NCBI GenBank assembly: GCA_028287205.1
Contig: JAQBQC010000009.1
Coordinates: 1-9,238, forward strand
Source of the DNA: Gemmatimonadota bacterium
GTDB lineage: Bacteria; Gemmatimonadota; Gemmatimonadetes; Gemmatimonadales; Gemmatimonadaceae
Direction: 5' to 3'
Length of the DNA: 9,238 bases
Position numbers and translations under genes: made by a program. Below, piece after piece: positions 1 through 6,987 of this stretch; the first letter of the stretch is position 1; every line of letters starts with the position of its first letter. The notes under the pieces are model-generated. The model was not told the DNA's origin, searched no databases, and saw nothing but the letters and a program-made list of their open reading frames with translations.

Positions 1-591
1 AGTCACCGCGGCTTCGGTTCCGCCGGTGAGCATCAGATCGGCGTCGCCGTACTGAATGGCGCGATACGCATCGCCGATCGCATGCGCGCTCGTGGCGCAG
101 GCGGAGACGGTGGCGTAGTTCGGCCCGCGCGCGTTGAACTGCATCGACACGATGCCGGCGGCGATGTCCGAAATGAACATCGGGATGAAGAAGGGCGAGA
201 TCTTCGACGGCCCCCGATCGCGATAGGTGTCGTGCTGCTGCTCCATCGTGGCGAGGCCGCCAATGCCGCTCCCGACGATCACACCGAGGCGATTCGGATC
301 GTAGGCGGTGGTGCCTTCGAGCTTCGCATCGCGCATCGCCTGCACGGCGGTGGCGACGGCGTACTGCGTGAAGAGATCGGCGCGCTTCGCTTCCTTGCGT
401 TCCATGTAGGCGAAGGGATCGAAGTCCTTCACCTCGCACGCGAACTTCACGGCGAACGGACCCGAATCGAACTTCGTGATCGGGCCCGCTCCGGAACGTC
501 CCTCGAGGAGGGACTGCCAGGTCGTCGCCACGTCGTTGCCGACGGGCGTGATGGCCCCCAGGCCGGTGACGACGACCCTGCGCTTACTCAC
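1..591 (-). CDS. fabF: Beta-ketoacyl-ACP synthase II, N-terminal 197 residues (partial, cut by left window edge)
   Basis: FabF condenses malonyl-ACP with a growing acyl-ACP in cytosolic type II fatty acid elongation. Reading from a GTG at 591-589 gives [20 protein letters not shown], the typical KAS II N-terminus, and the frame stays open to base 1. The nucleophilic cysteine is Cys165 in [15 protein letters not shown], matching Cys163 of E. coli FabF. Other family landmarks are FNARGPN just before it, GSGIGG, and [14 protein letters not shown] at the truncated end. The two catalytic histidines lie beyond the window. The GTG overlaps the acpP stop by 4 bp (GTGA), and no Shine-Dalgarno sequence is visible upstream, so translation is probably coupled to acpP. 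The identification is very secure; only the C-terminus is unseen. Confidence 0.96.
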   Translation of the reverse strand, partial: MSKRRVVVTGLGAITPVGNDVATTWQSLLEGRSGAGPITKFDSGPFAVKFACEVKDFDPFAYMERKEAKRADLFTQYAVATAVQAMRDAKLEGTTAYDPNRLGVIVGSGIGGLATMEQQHDTYRDRGPSKISPFFIPMFISDIAAGIVSMQFNARGPNYATVSACATSAHAIGDAYRAIQYGDADLMLTGGTEAAVT

Positions 592-824
592 GCCGATTTG
601 GACTTGAGATACGTGAGCGCATCACCGACGGTGCGCAGCTTCTCCGCGTCTTCGTCCGGAATGTCGATGTTGAACTCCTTTTCGAATTCCATCACAAGCT
701 CCACGGTGTCCAGACTATCGGCCCCGAGATCCTCCATGAAGCTCGCGTCGTTCGTCAGCTTTTCGCGCTCGACGCCAAGCTCTTTGGCGATGATTTCCTT
801 GACCTTTTCTTCGAGATCCGCCAT
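588..824 (-). CDS. acpP: Acyl carrier protein
   Basis: A 78-residue acidic protein of standard ACP length that carries acyl intermediates on a 4'-phosphopantetheine arm for FabD, FabH, FabG, FabF and PlsX. The attachment site is Ser37 in [10 protein letters not shown], and the acidic recognition helix II ([15 protein letters not shown]) follows directly. The ATG at 824-822 has a strong Shine-Dalgarno sequence (AGGGGA, 8 nt upstream). Within the fab run it is the only gene with both a clear gap to its upstream neighbour (59 bp after fabG) and a strong separate ribosome site. This fits the need for far more ACP than of the enzymes. Its stop codon overlaps the fabF start. Holo-ACP formation needs a phosphopantetheinyl transferase, which is not in this window. 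Confidence 0.98.
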   Translation of the reverse strand: MADLEEKVKEIIAKELGVEREKLTNDASFMEDLGADSLDTVELVMEFEKEFNIDIPDEDAEKLRTVGDALTYLKSKSA

Positions 825-832
825 GGACGTGG

Positions 833-838
833 TCCCCT
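833..838 (-). promoter_or_regulatory. Strong ribosome binding site of acpP
   Basis: AGGGGA on the minus strand, 8 nt before the acpP ATG. It stands out because most other starts in the fab run have weak or no Shine-Dalgarno sequences and rely on overlap with the gene before. Confidence 0.7.
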
Positions 839-852
839 GTGAGTGAATTGTG

Positions 853-866
853 CGCGCAGCTGCGCG
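853..866. repeat. 14-bp perfect palindrome between fabG and acpP
   Basis: CGCGCAGCTGCGCG reads identically on both strands and sits in the 59-bp fabG-acpP gap, about 28 bp before the acpP start. In RNA it could form a 5-bp GC stem with a four-base loop. There is no U-run after it, so it is not a standard terminator. It could be a processing or mRNA-stabilising hairpin, a protein-binding site, or chance in GC-rich DNA. Confidence 0.3.
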
Positions 867-883
867 AAACCTGCTTCGGAAAT

Positions 884-1621
884 CTACATCACTAGCCCGC
901 CGTCCACCACGAAGACCTGCCCCGTGATGTACGACGCATACTCCGACGCCAGAAAGGCACACACACCGGCGATGTCCCCCGGCGTTCCGAGACGTCCCAG
1001 TGGAATCTGCGCGCCAAGCTCGGTACGAGCATCTGCCGTCATCGCGGCCGTCATGTCCGTCTCGATGAATCCCGGTGCCACGGCATTCGACAGAATGTTT
1101 CGGGACGCGAGCTCCTTCGCGACGGACTTCGTGAGACCGATGAGCCCAGCCTTGCTCGCGGCGTAATTGGCCTGCCCCTTGTTGCCCGTGATGCCGACGA
1201 CCGAGGTGATGTTGATGATGCGACCCCAGCGCCGCTTCATCATCCCGCGCGAGGCCGCGCGAATCGTCGCGAACGCGCCGCGAAGATTGGCGTCGAGCAC
1301 CGCATCCCAGTCGTCGTCCTTCAGTCGCATGAGCAGATTGTCGCGCGTGATGCCGGCGTTGTTGACGAGGATGTCGACGGCGCCGAAGTGTTTCTCGACG
1401 CTGTCGACGAGCGCAGCGGCGCTGGCCGTGTCGGCGATGTCGCACGCGAAACCGCGCGTCTCGCCGCCAATCGCAGTGGCGGCCTCGGCCGCGCCCTCCG
1501 CGCTTCGGCCCGACACCGCAACGCGCGCGCCCGCAGCTGCGAGCGTCATCGCAATCTCGCGCCCGATCCCGCGCGTGCTGCCCGTCACCAGCGCCACCTT
1601 CCCAGCGAGATCGATCTTCAT
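884..1621 (-). CDS. fabG: 3-oxoacyl-ACP reductase (short-chain dehydrogenase)
   Basis: Reduces 3-oxoacyl-ACP to 3-hydroxyacyl-ACP with NADPH, the first reductive step of each elongation cycle. The 245-residue product has the normal FabG length. It shows the classical SDR motifs: glycine-rich TGSTRGIG at 13-20, NNAG at 87-90, Asn112, Ser140, and the YxxxK pair Tyr153/Lys157 in NYAASKAGL. The FabG-typical segment [13 protein letters not shown] and the C-terminal [11 protein letters not shown] are also present. I chose the ATG at 1621-1619, giving [14 protein letters not shown], because it overlaps the fabD stop as ATGA and has GGAG 10 nt upstream. The frame is open further 5', but that extension adds an Arg-rich tail foreign to the family. 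Its position between fabD and acpP separates it from the many other SDR enzymes. Confidence 0.97.
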   Translation of the reverse strand: MKIDLAGKVALVTGSTRGIGREIAMTLAAAGARVAVSGRSAEGAAEAATAIGGETRGFACDIADTASAAALVDSVEKHFGAVDILVNNAGITRDNLLMRLKDDDWDAVLDANLRGAFATIRAASRGMMKRRWGRIINITSVVGITGNKGQANYAASKAGLIGLTKSVAKELASRNILSNAVAPGFIETDMTAAMTADARTELGAQIPLGRLGTPGDIAGVCAFLASEYASYITGQVFVVDGGLVM

Positions 1622-2556
1622 GCGGGCAACGCTCCAATGAGTTGATCGACTTCCGCCGCGGTGCCGCACGTCATGGTGCGCGCGCCGGGAATGATGCGCT
1701 TGACCAGCGTGGAGAGCACCGCCCCAGGTCCCATCTCGACGTAGAGCGCGTCAGGCACATCTTCGGCCATGTGGCGCACGAGCTCCGTCCAGCGCACGGG
1801 TGAAGTCAGCTGGCGGAGAAGGAGCTTCTTCGCATCTGCTGATCCCGCAGAGGGATGCGCGCTCACGTTCGAGTAAACTGGGAAGTCGGTGGCGGCGATG
1901 GGCGCCGCGTCGAGGGCGACCTTCAGCCCTTCCGCGGCATCTTCCATGAGTGGCGAGTGAAATGCGCCACTCACGTTCAGCCGGATCGCGCGCTTGGCGC
2001 CCAGCTCCTTCGAGATGGCCATCGCGCGCTCCACCGCCGCAACCTCGCCCGAGATCACGAGCTGCTCGGGCGTGTTGTAGTTCGCCGGCACCACATCGCC
2101 CTCGTCCAGCGCGCGCGCGCACGCCGCCTCGACATTGCCCTCGGAAAGCCCGAGAATCGCCGCCATGGCTCCGGGTCGCTTGCCGCCGCTCTCGAACATC
2201 AGCTCACCGCGACGGCGCACCAGTCTGAGCGCGTCGGGAAACTCGAAGGCGCCGGCGGCGTGGTAGGCGGTGAACTCGCCGAGCGAATGTCCGGCGGCGG
2301 CGCGCACGTGCGGGCGCAGCCGGTCCGCCATCGTCGCCCACACCGCCGCGCCATGCGCGAGCAACGCAGGCTGCGCGTTGCGCGTCGCCATCAGCTCGTC
2401 GTCCGGTCCCTCGAAGCACAAACGGGAAAGCGCGAATCCGAGAGTGGCGTCGGCCTGCTCGAAGATCGCGTTCGCAGACGGGAACGCCGCCGCGAGATCC
2501 TTTCCCATTCCGGCCTTCTGCGATCCCTGCCCGGGAAAGAGCAGCACGATGTCCAT
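1618..2556 (-). CDS. fabD: Malonyl-CoA:ACP transacylase
   Basis: Transfers malonyl from CoA to ACP, supplying the extender unit for FabH and FabF. The 312-residue product matches the family length. It begins [18 protein letters not shown] with the oxyanion-hole motif GQGSQ at 9-13. The nucleophile is Ser91 in GHSLGE (89-94), the carboxylate-binding Arg is Arg116 in RRRGELM, and the catalytic His is His200 in GAFHSPLM. The family segment [12 protein letters not shown] lies at 159-170. The gene starts 8 bp after the fabH stop with no strong Shine-Dalgarno, and its own stop overlaps the fabG start (ATGA). All catalytic residues are intact, so I expect a functional enzyme. Confidence 0.97.
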   Translation of the reverse strand: MDIVLLFPGQGSQKAGMGKDLAAAFPSANAIFEQADATLGFALSRLCFEGPDDELMATRNAQPALLAHGAAVWATMADRLRPHVRAAAGHSLGEFTAYHAAGAFEFPDALRLVRRRGELMFESGGKRPGAMAAILGLSEGNVEAACARALDEGDVVPANYNTPEQLVISGEVAAVERAMAISKELGAKRAIRLNVSGAFHSPLMEDAAEGLKVALDAAPIAATDFPVYSNVSAHPSAGSADAKKLLLRQLTSPVRWTELVRHMAEDVPDALYVEMGPGAVLSTLVKRIIPGARTMTCGTAAEVDQLIGALPA

Positions 2557-2564
2557 GCGAGCGC

Positions 2565-3554
2565 TCAGAGCCGAACGACCGACGACGCCCAGGTGAAGCC
2601 GGCGCCGAACGCCACCATCAGCACGAGCGAGCCTTCGCCCACGACTCCTTTCTGCATGGCCTCATCGAGCGCGATCGGAATCGATGCCGACGAGGTGTTC
2701 CCGTAGCGGTCGACGTTCACGTACACCTTGCTCATCGGGATGCTCGCGTGCTTCGCCGTCGCCTCGATGATGCGCAAATTCGCCTGGTGCGGAATGAGCA
2801 GATCGATGTCGCCGCCATTGATGCGCGCGCCATCGAGCGCACGATCCGCCGACTCGGCCATTGATCGCACCGCGTGCTTGAACACCTCACGGCCCGCCAT
2901 GTGCACGAGATGCGTGCGCGCCTCGAGCACGGCCGGGGACATCGGCGTCGTCGCGCCGCCCGCGGGGCGATAGAGCAGATCCGCGAGCGTGCCATCGCTG
3001 CGCATGAACGTCGACAGGATGCCGCGTCCCTTCTGTGAACGGCGGATCACCGCGGCACCGGCGCCATCGCCGAACAGGACGCACGTTGCGCGATCGGTCC
3101 AGTCGGTGATCGCGCTCATCTTCTCGGAGCTCACGAGCAGCACGGTCTCCGCCGCGCCGCTCTGGATCAGCCCCTCGGCCATCGTCATTCCGTACAGGAA
3201 TCCGCAGCACGCAGCGGAGATGTCGAATGCAGCTGCGCGTGAGGCGCCGAGGCTGGCCTGGATGTCCACGGCCGTGGCGGGGAGCAGACGATCCGGCGTC
3301 GCGGTGCTGCAGATGATGATGTCGATCTCACCGGGCAGTACTCCCGCGCGCTGCATCGCGATGCGGGCCGCCTTCGCGCCCATGCTGCACGTGGTGTCGT
3401 CGGGGCCTGCGATGTGACGCTCCGAGATGCCGGTACGCTCCATCACCCACTCGTGCGTCGTCTCGATGCCAATGGCCGCGAAGTCGTAGTTGGTCATCAC
3501 GCGCGCGGGAACCGAGCGCCCCATCGCGGAGATCTGCACCGAGGGACGCTTCAT
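2565..3554 (-). CDS. fabH: Beta-ketoacyl-ACP synthase III
   Basis: Initiates fatty acid synthesis by condensing an acyl-CoA primer with malonyl-ACP. The 329-residue product carries the KAS III triad: Cys116 in DISAACCGFLYG, His256 in LLIPHQANLR and Asn286 in YGNTSSASIP. It also has FGDGAGAAV at 161-169 and a family-typical C-terminus (GAGFTWASSVVRL). The chosen start is the ATG at 3554-3552, which overlaps the plsX stop as ATGA and gives MKRPSVQISAMGRSVPARV. The frame is open about 100 codons further upstream, but that stretch lies inside plsX and is Arg-rich shadow translation. Primer preference (acetyl-CoA versus branched) cannot be read from the sequence. A dedicated homologue of another pathway is unlikely given the position between plsX and fabD. 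Confidence 0.97.
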   Translation of the reverse strand: MKRPSVQISAMGRSVPARVMTNYDFAAIGIETTHEWVMERTGISERHIAGPDDTTCSMGAKAARIAMQRAGVLPGEIDIIICSTATPDRLLPATAVDIQASLGASRAAAFDISAACCGFLYGMTMAEGLIQSGAAETVLLVSSEKMSAITDWTDRATCVLFGDGAGAAVIRRSQKGRGILSTFMRSDGTLADLLYRPAGGATTPMSPAVLEARTHLVHMAGREVFKHAVRSMAESADRALDGARINGGDIDLLIPHQANLRIIEATAKHASIPMSKVYVNVDRYGNTSSASIPIALDEAMQKGVVGEGSLVLMVAFGAGFTWASSVVRL

Positions 3555-4570
3555 GCGCTCGTCACTGCCGCATGCCCGAGGCGACGTCCGATGTGATCGT
3601 TCATGCGCGACTCGACGGCGCGCACCGCCACCTGAATCGCGTTCTTGACCGCGCGCGGCGATGAGCTGCCATGAGAGATGATGCTCACGCCCTTCACGCC
3701 GAGCAGCGGTGCGCCGCCGTAGTCGGAGTAGTCGAAGCCGCGGAATGTCTGCGCGATGATCTCCTGCTTGATCCCGCTTGCGGCGAGCATGCTGAAGATG
3801 AGCTCGGGCACCGACTCGTAGAATTTCAGGAGCACGTTTCCCACGAAGCCATCGCACACGACGACATCGAGCGAGCCGCGCGCGCTGCCCGCGCTCAGGA
3901 TGTCACGGCCCTCGACGTTCCCGATGAAGTTGAGCCCCGCGCTCGAGAGCAGCTTGTGCGCCTCTTTCACCGAGGCGTTTCCCTTCTCGGGCTCCTCGCC
4001 GTTGCTCAACAATCCGATCGACGGCTCGGGGCGGCCGAGGATGTCCTCGGCGTACACGGAGCCGAGCCGCGCGAACTGCACGAGCTCCTCGGCGGAGCAA
4101 TCGACGTTCGCGCCCGCGTCGACCAGCACCACGGGATGCTTGAGTGTCGGGATCATCGCGGCGATCGCCGGTCGCGTGAGACCGTGGTGGAGCTTGAGCA
4201 GAAAGACGGAGGACGCCATCTGTGCACCGGTGTTCCCGGCGGAGACGAATGCATCCGCCTTCTCGGAGGCGTGCAGCTTGAGCCCGACCACCATCGAGCT
4301 GTGCGGCTTGCCACGAATGGCCGCCGTGGGACGATCCGTCATCTCGATGACATCCGGCGCCTCGAGAATGCTGACGCGACTCGCGAGCGGCTCATACGCC
4401 GTGTGATCCTGCGCTTCCAGGCGATCCAGCTCTGCCTGGATCGCCGCCGTGCGACCGACGAGGACTATCGAATGTTCCGGGGCGAGCTCGCGGAGCGCGA
4501 GCAGCGCGCCTGTGACGGGTGCATGGGGGGCAAGATCGCCCCCCATGGCATCCACGGCGATCCGCGCCAA
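3551..4570 (-). CDS. plsX: Phosphate acyltransferase
   Basis: PlsX converts acyl-ACP and phosphate to acyl-phosphate, the donor used by PlsY for glycerol-3-phosphate acylation, so it links fatty acid synthesis to phospholipids at the inner face of the membrane. From a TTG at 4570-4568 the product is 339 residues, normal for the family, starting MARIAVDAMGGD. Conserved blocks follow in order: SAGNTGA (110-116), DAGAN (151-155), GEEPEKGN (191-198), GNVEGRD (217-223), CDGFVGN (239-245), GAPLLGVKG (286-294) and SHGSS (299-303). I chose the TTG because it lies 2 bp after the rpmF stop and 7 nt after AAGGAAG. The next ATG (4546) would delete the N-terminal strand before MGGD, and a GTG further upstream would overlap rpmF. 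The stop overlaps the fabH start. Confidence 0.95.
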   Translation of the reverse strand: MARIAVDAMGGDLAPHAPVTGALLALRELAPEHSIVLVGRTAAIQAELDRLEAQDHTAYEPLASRVSILEAPDVIEMTDRPTAAIRGKPHSSMVVGLKLHASEKADAFVSAGNTGAQMASSVFLLKLHHGLTRPAIAAMIPTLKHPVVLVDAGANVDCSAEELVQFARLGSVYAEDILGRPEPSIGLLSNGEEPEKGNASVKEAHKLLSSAGLNFIGNVEGRDILSAGSARGSLDVVVCDGFVGNVLLKFYESVPELIFSMLAASGIKQEIIAQTFRGFDYSDYGGAPLLGVKGVSIISHGSSSPRAVKNAIQVAVRAVESRMNDHIGRRLGHAAVTSA

Positions 4571-4572
4571 AG

Positions 4573-4755
4573 CTAGGCTTCCTTGGCTTCGACCCGCTGC
4601 ACTCCGCCGTAATAGCCGCACTCGGCGCAGACACGATGCGGACGCTTCATGCTCTGGCAGCGCGGACAGCGCTGGATGGCGATTGCCGGCGCTTTCTTAT
4701 GTGTATTGCGGGCGCGCTTCTTCCGCTTCGATGTACGGCGCTTCGGGACGGCCAT
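4573..4755 (-). CDS. rpmF: 50S ribosomal protein L32, zinc-ribbon form
   Basis: A 60-residue basic protein of the large ribosomal subunit. The N-terminus MAVPKRRTSKRKKRARNTHK is the L32 signature. Two CxxC pairs (Cys30/Cys33 in CPRC, Cys43/Cys46 in CAEC) mark the zinc-binding form, in contrast to the cysteine-less paralogue that many bacteria switch to under zinc limitation. It follows the DUF177 gene after 55 bp and runs into plsX with a 2-bp gap. Its last codons carry the plsX Shine-Dalgarno sequence. No strong ribosome site is seen before its own ATG. The DUF177-rpmF-plsX order is widely conserved. Confidence 0.97.
   Translation of the reverse strand: MAVPKRRTSKRKKRARNTHKKAPAIAIQRCPRCQSMKRPHRVCAECGYYGGVQRVEAKEA
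4578..4584 (-). promoter_or_regulatory. Ribosome binding site supporting the TTG start of plsX
   Basis: AAGGAAG on the minus strand, inside the last codons of rpmF, ends 7 nt before the TTG at 4570. It decides the plsX start in favour of this rare initiation codon. Confidence 0.7.
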
Positions 4756-4810
4756 GAGTGCTCAGTCGGTGAGAAAAAGGTTCAGTGCGTGTAAAAAATC
4801 GAGGGGCGTA

Positions 4811-5317
4811 TCAGTTGTCCGTATCGCGTGCCGTCCGCAGCTCGGCCCATCGTGCATCGACAGCGGGCGGGCAGCTGCAGGCACCCGCGTTGAGCTCAGC
4901 ACCACACGTCGGACAGAGCCCCTTGCAATCTTCCCGGCACACCGGGAAGCGTGGTACGGCGAGCAGCCACTGCTCGCGAACAGCGGGTCCGAGATCGATC
5001 GTGCGCGCGCGCGGCGCGAGAACGTAAATCTCCGGATCCTCGATCTCATCGCCCGCTTCGGCGTACAACACGTGCACGTTCTCGGCGACCTTCACCGTGG
5101 TATCGGTGAGACATCGGCGGCACGGCACGCTGGCCGCTCCCTCGATGGCACCGCTCCAGTAATAGCGGCCGGGGCCGGCGACCGAGAGCCGACCCGTGGC
5201 ATGGACCGCGGATTCCGGGAGCATGTCGCCTTCGATCCAGATCGGATCCGTGGCACTTAGCTCGCCGTTGACCGTTGCAGCCTGGTCCTCGAGCGAGCGA
5301 ATGTCGAAAGACAGCAT
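4811..5317 (-). CDS. yceD: DUF177 / YceD family protein
   Basis: A 168-residue cytosolic protein of the DUF177 (YceD) family. Homologues in E. coli and plants have been linked to 23S rRNA accumulation, and the gene habitually precedes rpmF, as here. The sequence has CRRC at 66-69 in the central part, then the family C-terminal block CREDCKGLCPTCGAELN (127-143). Two further cysteines follow (147 and 149), so a metal-binding site is plausible though unproven. The ATG at 5317-5315 is the only reasonable start: a stop codon (TAG at 5323-5321) lies two codons upstream in frame. The nearest purine stretch (AGG) is only 2 nt from the ATG, too close for a normal ribosome site, which fits a leaderless transcript. 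This is probably the first gene of the fab operon. Confidence 0.88.
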   Translation of the reverse strand: MLSFDIRSLEDQAATVNGELSATDPIWIEGDMLPESAVHATGRLSVAGPGRYYWSGAIEGAASVPCRRCLTDTTVKVAENVHVLYAEAGDEIEDPEIYVLAPRARTIDLGPAVREQWLLAVPRFPVCREDCKGLCPTCGAELNAGACSCPPAVDARWAELRTARDTDN

Positions 5318-5514
5318 AACCTATGAATCTACTTGAAGATGAGACGCCGGGCAAGACACGATGTGAGGCGCGTTTGCGCGGCTGGCGTGCCCGGTGGCGC
5401 AGTCGGGGCGAGAGAGTAGTTCGGTGCGGAGCACCCGCGATCCTGCATGAAACAATCGGCCAGGCCGCGACGTCCGAGCTGATGGGTAAATCTCGTCTCG
5501 GTCCCGGGGAATTC
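5318..5514. other. Divergent intergenic region between the DUF177 gene and the plus-strand hydrolase-like gene
   Basis: This 197-bp spacer is the longest gene-free stretch here if the hydrolase-like gene starts at 5515. Its left end holds a candidate minus-strand promoter. On the plus strand the frame of the downstream gene is open from an ATG at 5323, but the translation (CEARLRGWRARWRSRGE and on) is Arg-rich and looks like non-coding GC-rich DNA. A small hairpin (GGTGC-GGA-GCACC, 5423-5435) is present. I see no convincing plus-strand promoter. Confidence 0.5.
5326..5354 (-). promoter_or_regulatory. Candidate sigma-70-type promoter of the DUF177-rpmF-plsX-fab operon
   Basis: On the minus strand, TTGCCC (5354-5349) and TAGATT (5331-5326) are separated by exactly 17 bp. 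Each matches four of six bases of the TTGACA/TATAAT consensus. The expected start point, about 7 nt after the -10 box, falls within 0-2 nt of the DUF177 ATG at 5317. The mRNA would therefore be leaderless or nearly so, which agrees with the missing Shine-Dalgarno. No operator resembling a known fatty acid regulator site was recognised. This is visual consensus matching only. Confidence 0.4.
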
Positions 5515-6954
5515 GTGATTCATGCTCTCCGCGCACTCGCGCGAGTGTCGCTCGCGCGCGCGCTCGCCGCGCCCCTTGCGTTGTTTCCATGTCTGGCTCT
5601 GACACCGGCCCGCGCAGCCGCTCAGCGCCCCGATATCTCGCACGTGATCGACGCCTACATCGAGCCGTACGTGAAGTCCAACAACTTCTCCGGGCAGCTG
5701 CTGGTGCTGCGCGGCAACACCGTGCTCTATCAACGCGAGCTCGGCTGGGCGGATCGCGATGCGAAGGTGCCGATGACCCGCGACACTCAGCTCCACATTG
5801 CCTCGATCTCGATGCAATTCACGGCTGCCGCGATCATGCGGCTCGTCGACCAGCGGACGCTGAGCCTCGACACGCGGGTGAGCGACGTTGTGCAGGGTGT
5901 GCGCGGAGGAGAGCTGATCACGATCCGCAATCTGCTCGAGCAGCGGTCGGGACTCTCCGACATCAACGCGCGCGCCGACTATGCCGAGATCCTGCAGCAG
6001 CATCAGACGCCGGCGACTCTCGTGGCAGTCATCAGCGGAGACAGCCTCCTGTTCCCGCCGGGGAGCCGCTACCTGCACGAGGAGCACTCCGCATACAACC
6101 TGCTCGCGCTGATCATCGAGAAGAAGACGGGGCTGCCGTTCGCTCGGGCGATGCAGCGCCTCGTGTTCCAGCCGGCGGGACTGAGGCACACCGTCGCAGA
6201 CGACGATGGCGACACGCCGAGCCCGAAAGTGGCGGCCAGGGGATACGAGCCGCAGGGCGTGTACGGGCTCATCGCCGCCACGCCGATTCACTGGTCCGCG
6301 AAGAGCGGCAACGCGTCCGTGCGCTCGACCGCGAGCGACGAGGCGCGCTGGGTTCAGCAGCTCTTTCACGGACATTTCCTGAGCGATGCCTCTCGCTCGG
6401 CGATCGTCGACAGCAGCGGAGTTCCGGCGGGCTATGGCTGGTTTCGGCGCTCGAACAAGCGATTCGACGAGCGATCCTACTCGATGAGCGGGCGCTCCCC
6501 GGGCTTCGCGTCGTACGTCATGTACCTGCCACGCGAGGACGTCACGGTGGTCGCCCTCAGCAACATCTATTCGTCGGCGACGGCCGACATCGGAAATGAC
6601 ATCGCGGCGATCGCGCTGGGGCTTCCGTACGCGCCGATTGCGCTGGATGCGCGCCCGCTACCACCGGAGATGCTGGCGCTCGACGGAGCGCGCTTCACGT
6701 TCCCGAGCGACTTCTATCAGCCGAATGCGACCGTCGCGTTGACGCAGAGCGGCGGCGAGATGTTCGTGGCCTGGCCGTCCGGCGACCGAACACCCATCGT
6801 CCCGCTGGATGGTGATCACGCCATCGATCGCGCGTACTGGGAGCCGATTTCGATCGTGAGGGATTCGGCGGGGCGCGCGACGGCGATGACCTACGACCGT
6901 TTTCGGGGGGAGCGCGCCACGGTCAACGAAGCCGACTCGCCGCGTCCGCGCTGA
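5515..6954 (+). CDS. Exported serine beta-lactamase/transpeptidase-fold protein with degenerate catalytic motifs
   Basis: A 479-residue product from a GTG at 5515 (GGGGA 4 nt upstream). The alternative ATG at 5482 adds 11 residues. Residues 1-36 form a signal peptide: basic start, hydrophobic ALAAPLALFPCLAL, then ARA/AAA cleavage sites, so export is likely. Residues about 42-370 follow the class C beta-lactamase / DD-peptidase fold: FSGQLLVLRG, LHIASISMQFTAAAIM, LLEQRSGLSD, LLFPPGSRY, NLLALIIEKKTGLPF, SPGFASYVMYLPRE. About 390-475 resembles a DUF3471-type beta domain. Nucleophile Ser97 is kept, but SxxK is SxxM (Met100), YSN is EEH (189-191), and the HxG motif has Met324 for His. The frame is intact with no stop or frameshift, so this looks like a maintained pseudoenzyme, not a decaying gene. 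It is the only plus-strand gene, divergent from the DUF177 gene and convergent with ndk. Substrate or ligand is unknown. Confidence 0.82.
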   Translation: MIHALRALARVSLARALAAPLALFPCLALTPARAAAQRPDISHVIDAYIEPYVKSNNFSGQLLVLRGNTVLYQRELGWADRDAKVPMTRDTQLHIASISMQFTAAAIMRLVDQRTLSLDTRVSDVVQGVRGGELITIRNLLEQRSGLSDINARADYAEILQQHQTPATLVAVISGDSLLFPPGSRYLHEEHSAYNLLALIIEKKTGLPFARAMQRLVFQPAGLRHTVADDDGDTPSPKVAARGYEPQGVYGLIAATPIHWSAKSGNASVRSTASDEARWVQQLFHGHFLSDASRSAIVDSSGVPAGYGWFRRSNKRFDERSYSMSGRSPGFASYVMYLPREDVTVVALSNIYSSATADIGNDIAAIALGLPYAPIALDARPLPPEMLALDGARFTFPSDFYQPNATVALTQSGGEMFVAWPSGDRTPIVPLDGDHAIDRAYWEPISIVRDSAGRATAMTYDRFRGERATVNEADSPRPR

Positions 6955-6987
6955 CCGTGCGCTCCGAGTTGCTGTAACCCGCGACGG

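Noticed and set aside
884..1669. Longer fabG starting at 1669
   Set aside because: The extra 16 residues ([16 protein letters not shown]) lie inside fabD and do not resemble FabG; the ATG at 1621 gives the standard N-terminus.
1855..2706. 283-codon plus-strand frame opposite fabD and the end of fabH
   Set aside because: Arg/His-rich antisense shadow typical of GC-rich DNA; the minus strand holds complete fabD and fabH.
3671..4576. 301-codon open frame on the plus strand opposite plsX
   Set aside because: It is a shadow of plsX: His-, Arg- and Asp-rich without recognisable motifs, while the minus strand encodes an intact, motif-complete PlsX.
4756..4810. T-rich stretches between the DUF177 gene and rpmF as a terminator or internal promoter
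   Set aside because: The minus strand has runs of T (around 4772-4777 and 4792-4797), but no stem precedes them and no good -35/-10 pair was found.
5323..5514. ATG at 5323 or 5482 as the start of the hydrolase-like gene
   Set aside because: From 5323 the protein gains 64 Arg-rich residues before the signal peptide and overlaps the candidate divergent promoter. From 5482 it gains only 11 residues with codons unlike the rest. The GTG at 5515 gives a compact signal peptide, though 5482 remains possible.
5583..5602. Lipobox-like cysteine (LFPC) in the signal peptide of the hydrolase-like protein
   Set aside because: Pro at -1 and Phe at -2 do not fit the lipobox, while normal AxA signal peptidase I sites follow; a lipoprotein is unlikely.
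5329..6375. 348-codon minus-strand frame opposite the hydrolase-like gene
   Set aside because: It has low-complexity Arg/His composition and no family motif. The plus-strand frame has a signal peptide and a recognisable fold, so this is the shadow.
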